Assembly: GCA_016720855.1 (NCBI GenBank)
Contig: JADKJU010000002.1
Coordinates: 372,001-436,000 of the forward strand
Direction: 5' to 3'
From: Betaproteobacteria bacterium
Lineage (GTDB): Bacteria > Pseudomonadota > Gammaproteobacteria > Burkholderiales > Usitatibacteraceae
DNA length: 64,000 bases
Numbering within the stretch: position 1 is the stretch's first letter; every line of letters starts with the position of its first letter. The notes below the pieces were generated by a model. The model did no database searches and was not told where the DNA came from. It saw only the letters and a list, made by a program, of their open reading frames with translations. Position numbers and translations under genes: made by a program. Below, piece after piece: positions 18,448-27,042 of the stretch.

Positions 18448-19431
18448 TTAGTGGCCGTTCTTCTCGGGCGGATGGTCGTGGGTGTGGTCGTGCACATGGG
18501 AGTGGCCATGATCATGATGGTGGCCATGTCCGTGGTCGTGCCCGCAATGTTCGTGATCGAGATGACCATGGCAGTGATGCGACCCGCGCTCGGCTGCGTA
18601 AGCGCACACCGCTTTCACCATGCGTTCGATATCGCGCGCGAGTCGCGCATAGCCGGGAGTCTTTTCACCCGTATGCTCGTCCATGTAGAGCCTTCTGTTC
18701 ACTTCGACCTGCAGGCTGTGCCGCCCCGCCTGCGAATCGGAGAAGGCGCGCACCAGCTCAACGCCCTTGTAAGGATCGTTCACCTTCACGTCGTACCCCA
18801 TGTCCGATAGCACGGCTTTGACGAGAGCCGTAAAGCCCGGCTCGCACGTTGTGCCGTCCCGGTCGCCGAGGACGAAGTCGGCGCGGGGCTTTCCGGGGCC
18901 CTCCTCAGATATTGCGCTGCTCAACGCCGGCATGGAATGGCAATTGAGGTGCCACACGGATCCGAAGTGGGCGTGGGCCGTGTCAAGCGCGTCCTTGACC
19001 GCCTTCTGGTAAGGCTGGTGGAAGTCGGCGATGCGGCGCCGCACCTCTTCGACGGAAAGCTTTCGGGCGTAGATCGCTTCCCCGGTGTCGAGCACGCGCC
19101 AGATGAGTCCGATGCCGAGTTCGGTTTTCCGGGTTGCTGCCGCGGGCCCCGGCCACGGCGCGTCGAGGAGCGAGGAGTCGATGTCGAGGAAGGAGCGGTT
19201 CGGGTCGATGTAGGAGCGCGGAAATCGTGCGGCGATGAGCATGGCGCCATGCCGCGGTCCGCAGGCATAGAGTTCATCCACGAAGGCATCCTCTGCCTTG
19301 CGCAGGGCATTCATGGGAACGGCCGGCTGGAAATCCTCTGGATACGTGGTTCCGCTGTGGGGTGAATCGAGGACTACAGGTACGGGATCGACGGCGGGGG
19401 CGATGCGACGGTAGGCGAAATGTTGGATCAT
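18448..19431 (-). CDS. N-formylglutamate amidohydrolase family enzyme with His-rich C-terminal tail
   Basis: The family hydrolyses N-formyl-L-glutamate (HutG/FGase) or related N-acyl amino acids. The 327-residue product has family blocks LDSPHSGTTYP (H25), RSYIDPNRSFLDID (around 72-85), WHLNCHSMP (H161 and H165) and EVNRRLYMDE. Residues from about 284 to the end form a tail with 20 histidines and 2 cysteines in 44 positions, largely HDH/HGH repeats, which looks like a metal-binding or metal-storage segment and is not normal for this family. The ATG at 19431 overlaps the upstream oppF-like stop as ATGA; a longer open frame upstream is only a shadow of that gene. No other hut genes are in the window. 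Confidence 0.9.
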   Translation of the reverse strand: MIQHFAYRRIAPAVDPVPVVLDSPHSGTTYPEDFQPAVPMNALRKAEDAFVDELYACGPRHGAMLIAARFPRSYIDPNRSFLDIDSSLLDAPWPGPAAATRKTELGIGLIWRVLDTGEAIYARKLSVEEVRRRIADFHQPYQKAVKDALDTAHAHFGSVWHLNCHSMPALSSAISEEGPGKPRADFVLGDRDGTTCEPGFTALVKAVLSDMGYDVKVNDPYKGVELVRAFSDSQAGRHSLQVEVNRRLYMDEHTGEKTPGYARLARDIERMVKAVCAYAAERGSHHCHGHLDHEHCGHDHGHGHHHDHGHSHVHDHTHDHPPEKNGH

Positions 19432-20444
19432 GGTTTGTCGTTGAGGTGACAGGCGGAAAGATGGCCCGCAGAGATCTGCCGCAGCCGCGGCGCCTCGACC
19501 TGGCAGCGGGGGGTTGAATGCGGGCACCTGGGATGAAAGTGGCAGCCGCGGGGGGGATCGAGTGGCGAGGGAATCTCGCCCTTGACCGGGATGTAGGCGC
19601 GCTTTGTCGCCTCGAGCCTGGGGATCTCGGCGAGAAGCGCCTGCGTGTAGGGGTGGTTGGCACGCTCGAACACCTCCTGCGCGGGCGCCTCTTCGACGAT
19701 CCGACCGAGATACATGATCACGACGCGATCGGAGAGGTGACGCACGACGCCGAGGTCGTGGCTGATGAAGAGATAGGTCAGGCCGAACTCTTCCCGCAGG
19801 CGGATGAAAAGGTTCAGGACCTGCGCCTGGATGGAGACGTCGAGTGCGGCAACCGCCTCGTCGCAGACGAGAAAGCGCGGCTTCACTGCAAGCGCGCGGG
19901 CGATCCCGATGCGGCTGCGCTGCCCGCCCGAGAACTGGTGCGGAAAGCGGCGGGCGAGGGTCGCGTCCAACCCCACGCGCCGCATGATTTCGGCGACATA
20001 GGCCTCTCGGTCCCCGGGGGCAACGAGGCCATGGACGACGGGCGCTTCCCCGATCAGGTCCGTGATTCGCATGCGCGGGTTGAGAGAGGCGAACGGGTCC
20101 TGAAAAATCATCTGAACCGCGAGCCGTTCGGTTCGCGATGCCGGATTCTCGTAGTCCGAATAGGGCCGTCCCCTCCAGCGCCGCTCGCCCTCGCTGGGTT
20201 CGAGAATTCTCGCCACGATGCGGCCAAGCGTGGATTTGCCGCAACCGGATTCGCCAACGAGGCCGACAACCTCTCCCGCGTTGATGGCCAGGTCCACACC
20301 ATCGAGGGCGTGAACCTCCTGTTCCCTGGCCGGGGCGCCCAGACGAGAGGCGATGCGCGAGGCGAAATCGGGGCGCGTGGAAAAGCGCTTCGAGACCCCG
20401 CGCAACTCGAGAAGAGGGGACATGGTGACGTCGGCGGGTTTCAT
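19428..20444 (-). CDS. Peptide-type ABC importer ATP-binding protein (OppF/DppF-like)
   Basis: One of two nucleotide-binding subunits of an oligopeptide-family importer. The 338-residue product has Walker A GESGCGKST, the Q-loop segment MIFQDPFASLNPR, the signature FSGGQRSRIGIARAL and Walker B FLVCDEAVAALD. It ends with the oligopeptide-transporter C-terminal region, including a cysteine cluster (CHFHPRCPHSTPRC). The ATG at 20444 overlaps the oppD-like stop as ATGA. The frame continues open upstream, but those residues lie in the oppD gene and are not ABC-like. Substrate is unknown. Confidence 0.93.
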   Translation of the reverse strand: MKPADVTMSPLLELRGVSKRFSTRPDFASRIASRLGAPAREQEVHALDGVDLAINAGEVVGLVGESGCGKSTLGRIVARILEPSEGERRWRGRPYSDYENPASRTERLAVQMIFQDPFASLNPRMRITDLIGEAPVVHGLVAPGDREAYVAEIMRRVGLDATLARRFPHQFSGGQRSRIGIARALAVKPRFLVCDEAVAALDVSIQAQVLNLFIRLREEFGLTYLFISHDLGVVRHLSDRVVIMYLGRIVEEAPAQEVFERANHPYTQALLAEIPRLEATKRAYIPVKGEIPSPLDPPRGCHFHPRCPHSTPRCQVEAPRLRQISAGHLSACHLNDKP

Positions 20445-21409
20445 GCCGCCGGATGAAAGCAGCGCAGCCGCCGGCCAGGAGAGCGCTCCGTGACGGCCGG
20501 GCTTTCCGCGCAGGCCCCCGTGGCGGACGAGCAGCGGTCGCGAAACGGGCATCCCGGCCCCAGTGAAAGCAGCGATGGGGTCATGCCGGGTATCTGGCGA
20601 AGGGGACGCCCGCGTTCGTTTCGGCTCGGCACCGAATCGATGAGTCCGCGCGTGTACGGATGAAGCGGCCGATCGAGTATGTCCGCGACCGTGCCGGATT
20701 CGACGAATCGCCCGGCATACATCACGCAAACCTTGTCAGCGAGCCCCGCGATCACCGACAGGTCGTGCGTGATCCAGATGAGAGCCGCACCGCTTTCACG
20801 GCATACCTTCTGCATTTCGAAGAGGATCTGGCCCTGGATCGTGACGTCGAGCGCTGTCGTGGGCTCGTCGGCGATGATGAGGTCGGGCCCGTTGACGAGC
20901 GCGATCGCGATTGCCACGCGCTGGCGCATGCCGCCCGAGAACTGGTGTGGGTAGGCCCTCAGGCGCTCGTCAGGGGAAGCGATGCCGACCCGCACCAGCG
21001 CCGCGCGCGCACGCGTCAGCGCGCTTTCGCGGGATACGTCGGCATGCGCCTGGACGGCCTCGATGATCTGGGTGTCGATCCGAAGGACCGGATTCAGCGT
21101 CATCATCGGGTCCTGGAAGATCATCGCGATGCGATTGCCCCGGATCGCACGCCAATGCGCGGCGTCGAGCCGCGTGAGGTCTGTCCCGTCGAAGACGATT
21201 CTGCCCTCGATGATTCGTCCGGGCGGGTCGACCAGGCCGAGGATCGAGTAGCCTGTCATCGACTTGCCCGACCCCGACTCGCCCACGAGGCCGAGAATCT
21301 CGCCGCGACCGACGCTGAAGCTCACATCGTCCACTGCCTTCACGACGCCTGCCTTGGTGAAGAAGTGCATCCGCAGGCCATCGACCTGCAGCAAGGGTGC
21401 GCCGCTCAC
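20441..21409 (-). CDS. Peptide-type ABC importer ATP-binding protein (OppD/DppD-like)
   Basis: Second ATPase subunit of the importer. The 322-residue product has Walker A GESGSGKSM, Q-loop MIFQDPMMTLNP, signature FSGGMRQRVAIAIAL, Walker B LIIADEPTTALDVT and a C-terminal cysteine cluster (CPFRDRC...C) typical of DppD/OppD. The GTG start at 21409 overlaps the permease stop as GTGA and gives the conserved LLQVDGLRMHF opening. A longer frame extends into the permease gene but lacks homology. Confidence 0.93.
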   Translation of the reverse strand: MSGAPLLQVDGLRMHFFTKAGVVKAVDDVSFSVGRGEILGLVGESGSGKSMTGYSILGLVDPPGRIIEGRIVFDGTDLTRLDAAHWRAIRGNRIAMIFQDPMMTLNPVLRIDTQIIEAVQAHADVSRESALTRARAALVRVGIASPDERLRAYPHQFSGGMRQRVAIAIALVNGPDLIIADEPTTALDVTIQGQILFEMQKVCRESGAALIWITHDLSVIAGLADKVCVMYAGRFVESGTVADILDRPLHPYTRGLIDSVPSRNERGRPLRQIPGMTPSLLSLGPGCPFRDRCSSATGACAESPAVTERSPGRRLRCFHPAA

Positions 21410-22290
21410 TTGCGCAACCTCGGATTGAGGATGTCGCGCAGCTGGTCGGCCACGAGGTTGATGGCCATGATCGTGAGAAGCAGCGCGATGCCGGGGTAGA
21501 AGCTGATCCAGTACTTGCCCGACAGGAGGTACTGGAACCCGTTCGAGATGAGTAGGCCCAGCGAGGGCTCCGTGATCGGCAAGCCCAGTCCCAGGAACGA
21601 AAGCGTGGCCTCCAGCGCGATCGCATGCGCGACCTGCACCGTTGCCACGACGATGAGCGGCGGCAGGCAGTTGGGCAGCAGGTGCCGGAACACCACGCGC
21701 ACCTGGCCGAGGGCCAGCACACGCGCAGCCTCGATGTATTCCTTCTGCCGCTCCACCAGTGCGGACGATCGCACCGTGCGCGCATAGTAGGCCCACTGGA
21801 CAGTGACCAATGCGACGATGATCTTGTCCACGCCCTGTCCGAGCACCGCGAGCAGGACGAGGGCGATGAGAATTGCGGGGAATGAGAGCTGGATATCGAC
21901 GATCCGCATGACGAGCGTGTCCACCCAACCGCCGAAATAGGCCGCCGTCAGGCCCAGCACCAGGCCGATCGCGAGCGCGAACACGGTGCTCGCCACACCA
22001 ACGCCGAGGGAAATGCGCAGGCCGTAGAAGATGCCCGACAACATATCGCGGCCCTGATCGTCCGTGCCGAGCCAGAAAGTCCTGCCGTCCGCGGATTTCT
22101 CTCCTGGCGCGAGCTTCGAGTCCATCACATCCAGCTGCGCGAGGTCGTAGGGATTCTGCGGCGAGATGAAGGGGGCAAGAATGCCGACCACCAGGATGAC
22201 GACCAGGAGTGCCAGGCCCGCCATCGCCAGTCGGCTTTCCGCGAAGTCTGTCCGGAAGAGGGCCCACGGACTGTCGACTCGTGGCGCCAT
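21406..22290 (-). CDS. Peptide-type ABC importer permease (OppC/DppC-like)
   Basis: Inner-membrane permease with an N-terminal transmembrane helix (about residues 22-44), an extracytoplasmic loop, and five further predicted helices. The binding-protein-dependent transport (EAA) loop appears around EAARVLALGQVRVVFRHLLPN. The product is 294 residues from ATG 22290, which lies one base after the oppB-like stop; an in-frame TTG at 22317 is an alternative. It pairs with the upstream permease to form the membrane channel. Confidence 0.92.
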   Translation of the reverse strand: MAPRVDSPWALFRTDFAESRLAMAGLALLVVILVVGILAPFISPQNPYDLAQLDVMDSKLAPGEKSADGRTFWLGTDDQGRDMLSGIFYGLRISLGVGVASTVFALAIGLVLGLTAAYFGGWVDTLVMRIVDIQLSFPAILIALVLLAVLGQGVDKIIVALVTVQWAYYARTVRSSALVERQKEYIEAARVLALGQVRVVFRHLLPNCLPPLIVVATVQVAHAIALEATLSFLGLGLPITEPSLGLLISNGFQYLLSGKYWISFYPGIALLLTIMAINLVADQLRDILNPRLRK

Positions 22291-22291
22291 G

Positions 22292-23275
22292 TCAGCGGGA
22301 GGCGGACGCGCCGCCAAGGCGGACGCGCGGATCGAGCATCGAGTAGAGGACGTCGACCGCGAAATTGATGACGATGAAGAGAGCCACGATCACGAGCAGG
22401 TAGGCGACGATGACCGGACGATCGAGCTGGTTGATCGAGTCGATCAGCAATTTTCCCGTCCCGGGCCACGCGAAGATCGACTCCGTCACGATGGCAAAGG
22501 CGATTACGGAACCCAGTTCGAGGCCGATCACGGTGACGATCGGGATTAGGATGTTCTTCAGTACGTGGACGCCGATCACGCGACTTTGCGTGAGGCCCTT
22601 GGCGCGAGCGAACTTCACGTAATCCTGAAGTACGGCCTCGCGTGTCCCGGCTCTTGTAAGCCGGATGAGGAGCGAGAGCTTGAAGAGCGCGAGGTTAAGG
22701 GCCGGCATTGCCAGGTGTGAAAGACCGTCGGCGGTGAGGAAGCTCACCGAAAGGCCGGCAATCGACACGGTTTCGCCGCGTCCGTTCGACGGCAGCCAGC
22801 CGAGTTGCACGGAGAAGACCATGATGAGGACGAGCCCCACCCAGAATGTGGGCAGGCTGAAGCCGAGGATGGACCCGGCCATGATCCCGCGCCCGATGAA
22901 CGAGTCGGGATTGAGTCCGGCCACGAGGCCGAGGGGGATGCCGAGAAGGATGGCCATCACCATTGCGACGAAAGCGAGTTCGATGGTCGCGGGGAGCTTG
23001 TCGAGGATCAGCGACAGGGCCGGCACGTTGAATACGAAGGACTTGCCCAGGTCACCGCTCGCTGCTCCCTTGAGGAACACCCAGTATTGTTCGAGGAACG
23101 GCTTGTCCAGGCCGAGCGCGGCGGTAGCGCGGATACGCTCGGCCTCGTCGGCCTGGGGGTTTACAAGCAGTTCCATGGGGTTGCCAATCGCGTACACCCC
23201 GACGAACACGATGAATGACATCAGCACGAGCACGAACAGGCTCTGCCCGAAGCGTCGAATGGCGAATGCGAGCAT
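22292..23275 (-). CDS. Peptide-type ABC importer permease (OppB/DppB-like)
   Basis: First permease of the importer, 327 residues. It has an N-terminal helix (about 9-30), the short extracytoplasmic segment typical of OppB, five more hydrophobic segments and the EAA loop near DYVKFARAKGLTQSRVIGVH. It ends in the characteristic DVLYSMLDPRVRLG. It follows the binding-protein gene by 52 bases and precedes oppC with one intervening base. Confidence 0.93.
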   Translation of the reverse strand: MLAFAIRRFGQSLFVLVLMSFIVFVGVYAIGNPMELLVNPQADEAERIRATAALGLDKPFLEQYWVFLKGAASGDLGKSFVFNVPALSLILDKLPATIELAFVAMVMAILLGIPLGLVAGLNPDSFIGRGIMAGSILGFSLPTFWVGLVLIMVFSVQLGWLPSNGRGETVSIAGLSVSFLTADGLSHLAMPALNLALFKLSLLIRLTRAGTREAVLQDYVKFARAKGLTQSRVIGVHVLKNILIPIVTVIGLELGSVIAFAIVTESIFAWPGTGKLLIDSINQLDRPVIVAYLLVIVALFIVINFAVDVLYSMLDPRVRLGGASASR

Positions 23276-23327
23276 GAGGGCGAAGGGACTGGCCTGCTCT
23301 GCGGTGCCCGGTCTCGGGATGCGCCGC

Positions 23328-24908
23328 CTAGTTCGCGGGCTTGAGCCCCGTGGCGAGGGTGTACTGGTCAGTCCGGGCCGCGTAGCGATGGCTCCTGGCG
23401 GTGGCCCACGTGCTCACCTCGTAGTGGATCGGGATGAGCCCGGTGTCGTTCATCGCGATCTCCGCAGCCTGCTGGATGAGCGCCTCCCGCTTCTTGTCGT
23501 CCATCGTTACCAGCGCGCTCGCGAGCACCTTGTCGAACTCGGGATTCGAGTAGCGCCCGCGATTGGTTACGCCCATGCCCTTGTCCCGGTCGAAAGTCGC
23601 CAGGAGCGAGCGCAGGGCCGAGCCCTGCTCGCCGGACTCCGTGCCCCAGCCAAGCACCATGTAGCCGAATTCGAGCTTGGTCGCGCGCGTGAAATAGACG
23701 GCCGAGGGCATGGTTTCCACCTTGGCGTCGATGCCGATGCGCGAGTAGAACTGGGCGATTGCCTGCGCCACCTTGTCGTCGTTGATGTAGCGGTTGTTGG
23801 GACCATGGATGGTGAGCGAGAACCCGCCGGGATAGCCCGCCTCGGCGAGAAGCTTCTTTGCGCCTTCGGGATCGTATTTGGCCGGCTTGAGCTTCTTGCT
23901 CGTTCCGTAGAAGAAGTCGGGAAGCAGTTGCGAAGCCGCAACCGCCTTTCCCTCCATCACGCGGTTCACGATCGCGTCGCGGTTGATGCCGATCGAGAGC
24001 GCCTTTCTCACCCGCGTGTCGCGGAAGGGATTCTTCTCGAGGGGCTTGCCGGCCTTGTCGGTGACGAACGGCGGGGATTTGTCGGTGCTCTGGTTGACGT
24101 GCACGTAGATCACGCGGTTGGACACCTTGTCGGAAAGGATGTATTTCGGGTCCTTGCCGAGCTTCGCGATGTCCGCAGTGGGCACGGTCTCGATCAGCTG
24201 CACGTCGCCGGAGAGCAGAGCCGCAACGCGCGCCGCCGGATTGGTGAGGATCTTGAACGTGACCTTGTCCCAGGGTTCTTCGCCACCCCAGTAACCGTAG
24301 TTGGCCTTGAGCACCACGCGCTGGTTGGGCACGTACTCCGCGAACTTGTATGGGCCCGTTCCGATTGCGGCCTTGCCGGAGTTGAAGTCCTCGGTGGCGA
24401 CCTTCTCACCGCTGACTTTCGAGATGATCAGGACGGACGCGAGGTCACTCGGCAGCAGCACGTGGGGTGTAGCAGTCTTGAAGACGATCGTGTGCGGGTC
24501 GATCACCTTCACGTCGATGATCGGCTTGGTGAAGGTTGCGAAGGAGGAGGGGCTGTTGGGCACATTGGGGACGCGCTTGAGCGTGAACACGACGTCCTGC
24601 GCCGTGAAGGGCGAACCGTCGTGGAAGCGCACATTCTTGCGCAGCTTGAACTCCCAGGTGAGATCGTCCACCGCTTTCCAGGAGGTCGCGAGGCCGGGCA
24701 CGAGCTTCTGGTTCGCGTCGCGCTGGATGAGCGGCTCGAACACATGCAGCATCATGGAGTTGTTGGGCGTCAAGTTGTGATAGTGGGGATCCATCGACGT
24801 GATGGCGGCCTGGAGCCCGATCGACACTTCGCGCTCCTTGGCGGGCGCGAGGACGGGAAGGCCCAGAATGACGAACGCGGCTAACGCGAGTCTCAGGATG
24901 CGCGGCAT
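23328..24908 (-). CDS. Periplasmic peptide-type substrate-binding protein (SBP family 5)
   Basis: This is the extracytoplasmic receptor of the importer, 526 residues. A signal peptide spans about residues 1-24 (basic start, then LALAAFVILGLPVLAPA). The mature protein carries the family-5 signature region (NSMMLHVFEPLIQRD and ATSWKAVDDLTWEFKLRKNVRF are both in the first 100 residues). The ATG at 24908 is chosen because GAGGAG lies nine bases upstream; an alternative upstream start at 24938 would add ten non-signal residues. It heads the seven-gene minus-strand operon. The ligand could be a peptide, an N-acylated amino acid or another small molecule; the two downstream hydrolases favour N-acylated compounds, which is inference. 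Confidence 0.93.
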   Translation of the reverse strand: MPRILRLALAAFVILGLPVLAPAKEREVSIGLQAAITSMDPHYHNLTPNNSMMLHVFEPLIQRDANQKLVPGLATSWKAVDDLTWEFKLRKNVRFHDGSPFTAQDVVFTLKRVPNVPNSPSSFATFTKPIIDVKVIDPHTIVFKTATPHVLLPSDLASVLIISKVSGEKVATEDFNSGKAAIGTGPYKFAEYVPNQRVVLKANYGYWGGEEPWDKVTFKILTNPAARVAALLSGDVQLIETVPTADIAKLGKDPKYILSDKVSNRVIYVHVNQSTDKSPPFVTDKAGKPLEKNPFRDTRVRKALSIGINRDAIVNRVMEGKAVAASQLLPDFFYGTSKKLKPAKYDPEGAKKLLAEAGYPGGFSLTIHGPNNRYINDDKVAQAIAQFYSRIGIDAKVETMPSAVYFTRATKLEFGYMVLGWGTESGEQGSALRSLLATFDRDKGMGVTNRGRYSNPEFDKVLASALVTMDDKKREALIQQAAEIAMNDTGLIPIHYEVSTWATARSHRYAARTDQYTLATGLKPAN

Positions 24909-25021
24909 GGAAGGAGCTCCTCTTTTTTCCGGGGGCAAGACGAACGCAGGGCAGGAATTGCGCCGGGGTCGATGATACCGTCATCCTGCTCGGCCTGCCC
25001 GCGCACCCGGAGGCAACGACG

Positions 25022-25345
25022 ATGGCCATTATCGAACGACTGGAAGCGCTGCTTGCCATGGGCAAGGACGGGGCACTTCTTCGCTTCGGGTTGGGCGCGG
25101 AATACCTCAAGGCTGGTCACAGGGATATCGCCGCGAGGCACCTGCGGGAGGCGCTCGCATTCGATCCAGGCTACTCGGCCGCGTGGAAGCTCCTGGGGAA
25201 GGCTCTCGAGGCCGGCGACTGCGCGCAGGCGGCCGAATCTTTTCGCCGGGGGATCGCAGCGGCGGAATCGAAAGGGGACAAGCAGGCTGCTCGGGAGATG
25301 CGGGTGTTCCTGAAGCGCCTGGAGCGCGACGCAGGGTCGACCTAG
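25022..25345 (+). CDS. Small TPR-repeat protein
   Basis: This 107-residue soluble protein contains one or two tetratricopeptide repeats: residues about 22-55 (GAEYLKAGHRDIAARHLREA and following AFDPGYSAAW) and a second, partial repeat at 56-90. TPRs mediate protein-protein contacts; no catalytic motif is visible. The start is well supported by GGAGG at 25009-25013, eight bases upstream. It is divergent from the importer operon, and its stop shares the palindromic CTAG with the convergent aroB stop. Partner unknown. Confidence 0.82.
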   Translation: MAIIERLEALLAMGKDGALLRFGLGAEYLKAGHRDIAARHLREALAFDPGYSAAWKLLGKALEAGDCAQAAESFRRGIAAAESKGDKQAAREMRVFLKRLERDAGST

Positions 25346-26424
25346 TATCCGGAGAGGGATGCCTGCAGTTCGATCGCCGGCACGCCTTTCTCGATGGCGG
25401 CTGCGCCCAGGCCATCGAGCAGGATGAGCGTGATGCGACCCGACTCGTTCTTCTTGTCGCGCCCCATGGCATCGAGCCAGGCATCCACCGCAAGCCTGGG
25501 GGGCTCGACGGGCAGGCCGGCGCTTCGGATCAATGCTTCGAGGCGGCGAACCTGTGCGTCCGGCAGCCTGCCCAGACGCGCAGACAGGCGGGCGGCCATC
25601 ATCATCCCGGCAGCCACCGCTTCGCCGTGCAGCCAGACGCCGTATCCCTCGAGGGTCTCGATGGCATGGCCGAACGTGTGGCCGAGATTCAGGATCGCGC
25701 GAGGGCCGGCCTCGCGCTCGTCCAGCGCGACGATTTCGGCCTTGATCTCGCAGGAGCGGCCAATGGCGTACGCCAGAGCGTCCGGATTGCGCGCCCGCAA
25801 CCGATCAACATTGCTCTCGAGCCATTCGAAGAACGCCATGTCGCGGATCGCACCGTACTTGATCACCTCCGCTAGGCCCGCGGCGAGTTCGCGGTCGGGC
25901 AGGGTGTCGAGAGTCCTGGTGTCGGCGATCACGGCGAGCGGCTGGTGAAAGGCGCCGATCATGTTCTTCCCGAGCGGATGGTTCACCGCCGTCTTGCCGC
26001 CCACGGACGAGTCCACCTGGGCCAGGAGCGTCGTCGGGACCTGGATGAACGGCACGCCGCGCTGGTAGGTGGCGGCGGCAAATCCGGCGAGGTCTCCCAC
26101 GACGCCCCCCCCGACTGCGACGATGACCGTCCCGCGGTCCGCTTGCGCGCGAAGCAGTTCGCCGTAGACGCGATCGAGGGTTTCCCAGCGCTTTTGCGCT
26201 TCTCCGTCAGGAATCACAATACGAAAGTAGTGCGCTCCGCAGGTTGCAAGCGAGTTCTCCACCGCATCGGCATAGAGCGGAGCGACCGTCTCGTTCGTGA
26301 TTACCGCCGTCCGTGCGGAGCGCAGGTGTACTGCGAACAGGGCGGACTGCCCGATGAGCCCCGGCCCGATGTGGATGGGGTAGCTGCGCCTCCCGAGACC
26401 TACAGTGAGCGTGCGATAGGTCAT
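25342..26424 (-). CDS. aroB: 3-dehydroquinate synthase
   Basis: AroB converts DAHP to 3-dehydroquinate, the second step of the shikimate pathway, using NAD and a divalent metal. The 360-residue product shows the NAD-binding GGGVVGDLAGFAA segment near residues 105-117, the PTTLLAQVDSSVGGKTAVNH block, and metal-ligand regions including LNLGHTFGHAIE. The ATG at 26424 overlaps the aroK stop as ATGA, giving the usual aroK-aroB pair downstream of pilQ. Confidence 0.97.
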   Translation of the reverse strand: MTYRTLTVGLGRRSYPIHIGPGLIGQSALFAVHLRSARTAVITNETVAPLYADAVENSLATCGAHYFRIVIPDGEAQKRWETLDRVYGELLRAQADRGTVIVAVGGGVVGDLAGFAAATYQRGVPFIQVPTTLLAQVDSSVGGKTAVNHPLGKNMIGAFHQPLAVIADTRTLDTLPDRELAAGLAEVIKYGAIRDMAFFEWLESNVDRLRARNPDALAYAIGRSCEIKAEIVALDEREAGPRAILNLGHTFGHAIETLEGYGVWLHGEAVAAGMMMAARLSARLGRLPDAQVRRLEALIRSAGLPVEPPRLAVDAWLDAMGRDKKNESGRITLILLDGLGAAAIEKGVPAIELQASLSGY

Positions 26425-26963
26425 CTGGACGCGGCCTCGGGGTGTTGCGCGCGTGCTTCCAGCGCTTCTGCGATCCGTCCGGCGAGCGAGCCGGGGCTGG
26501 CAGCGCTGCTTTCCACTGTGATATGGGCGACCTCGCGGTACAGGGGATCGCGCGCCTCGAGCAATGCCGCCAGCGTGGCTCGACGATCGCCCTTGGCAAG
26601 CAGCGGCCTGGCCAAATCGCGGCGCGTGCGTTCGTGCAGGTGATCGAGGGCCGCGCTAAGGTAGACCACGGTCCCCCTTTCGTGCATCAGGCGCCGGTTC
26701 TCGCCGGCCAGCACCGCGCCGCCACCTGTGGCGACGACAATTCCCTGCCGATCTGCGAGCTCGGCCAGAACTGCGGTTTCGCGGCACCGGAATCCGGCCT
26801 CGCCCTCGATTTCGAAAATAGTGGCGATAGGCACTCCGGTGCGCTCGACGATCTCCCGGTCGCAGTCGACGAAAATACGGCCGATGCGGCGTGCGAGCGC
26901 CTTGCCGACGGTAGTCTTGCCGGCGCCCATCATTCCGACCAGAAAGATATTGCCCGAATCCAT
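26421..26963 (-). CDS. aroK: Shikimate kinase
   Basis: AroK phosphorylates shikimate. The 180-residue protein has the P-loop GMMGAGKTTVGKALA at about residues 10-24, the substrate-binding DCDREIVER segment, the central GGGAV glycine loop, and the lid arginines in RTRRDLARPLL. It lies between the pilQ terminator and aroB. Only about 30 bases separate the terminator from its ATG, so transcription probably depends on read-through or on a promoter within pilQ. Confidence 0.96.
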   Translation of the reverse strand: MDSGNIFLVGMMGAGKTTVGKALARRIGRIFVDCDREIVERTGVPIATIFEIEGEAGFRCRETAVLAELADRQGIVVATGGGAVLAGENRRLMHERGTVVYLSAALDHLHERTRRDLARPLLAKGDRRATLAALLEARDPLYREVAHITVESSAASPGSLAGRIAEALEARAQHPEAASR

Positions 26964-26992
26964 TCGATGTATCCCGCCGCAAGGATAGCGCA

Positions 26993-27023
26993 GAAAAGAA
27001 AAGCCCCGGCGGAACCGGGGCTT
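26993..27023 (-). terminator. Rho-independent terminator between pilQ and aroK
   Basis: AAGCCCCGG at 27001-27009 pairs perfectly with CCGGGGCTT at 27015-27023 around a five-base loop. On the minus strand the stem is followed by TTCTTTTC. It lies 20 bases past the pilQ stop and so ends, or attenuates, the pilMNOPQ transcript before aroK. Confidence 0.82.
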
Positions 27024-27042
27024 TTCACGGCAAGAAGGCGTG

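Noticed and set aside
18475..18590. Low-complexity DNA read as a membrane protein on the plus strand (Met/Val-rich frame at 18451)
   Set aside because: It is the complement of the histidine-rich tail; Val/Met richness follows directly from reading His codons in antisense.
19432..20244. N-terminal 271-residue extension of the N-formylglutamate amidohydrolase frame
   Set aside because: The extension lies inside the oppF-like gene in another frame and has no homology; the ATG at 19431 overlaps the preceding stop.
22665..24884. 739-codon plus-strand frame opposite the importer permease and binding protein
   Set aside because: Antisense to well-supported transporter genes; no signal, membrane or catalytic motif.
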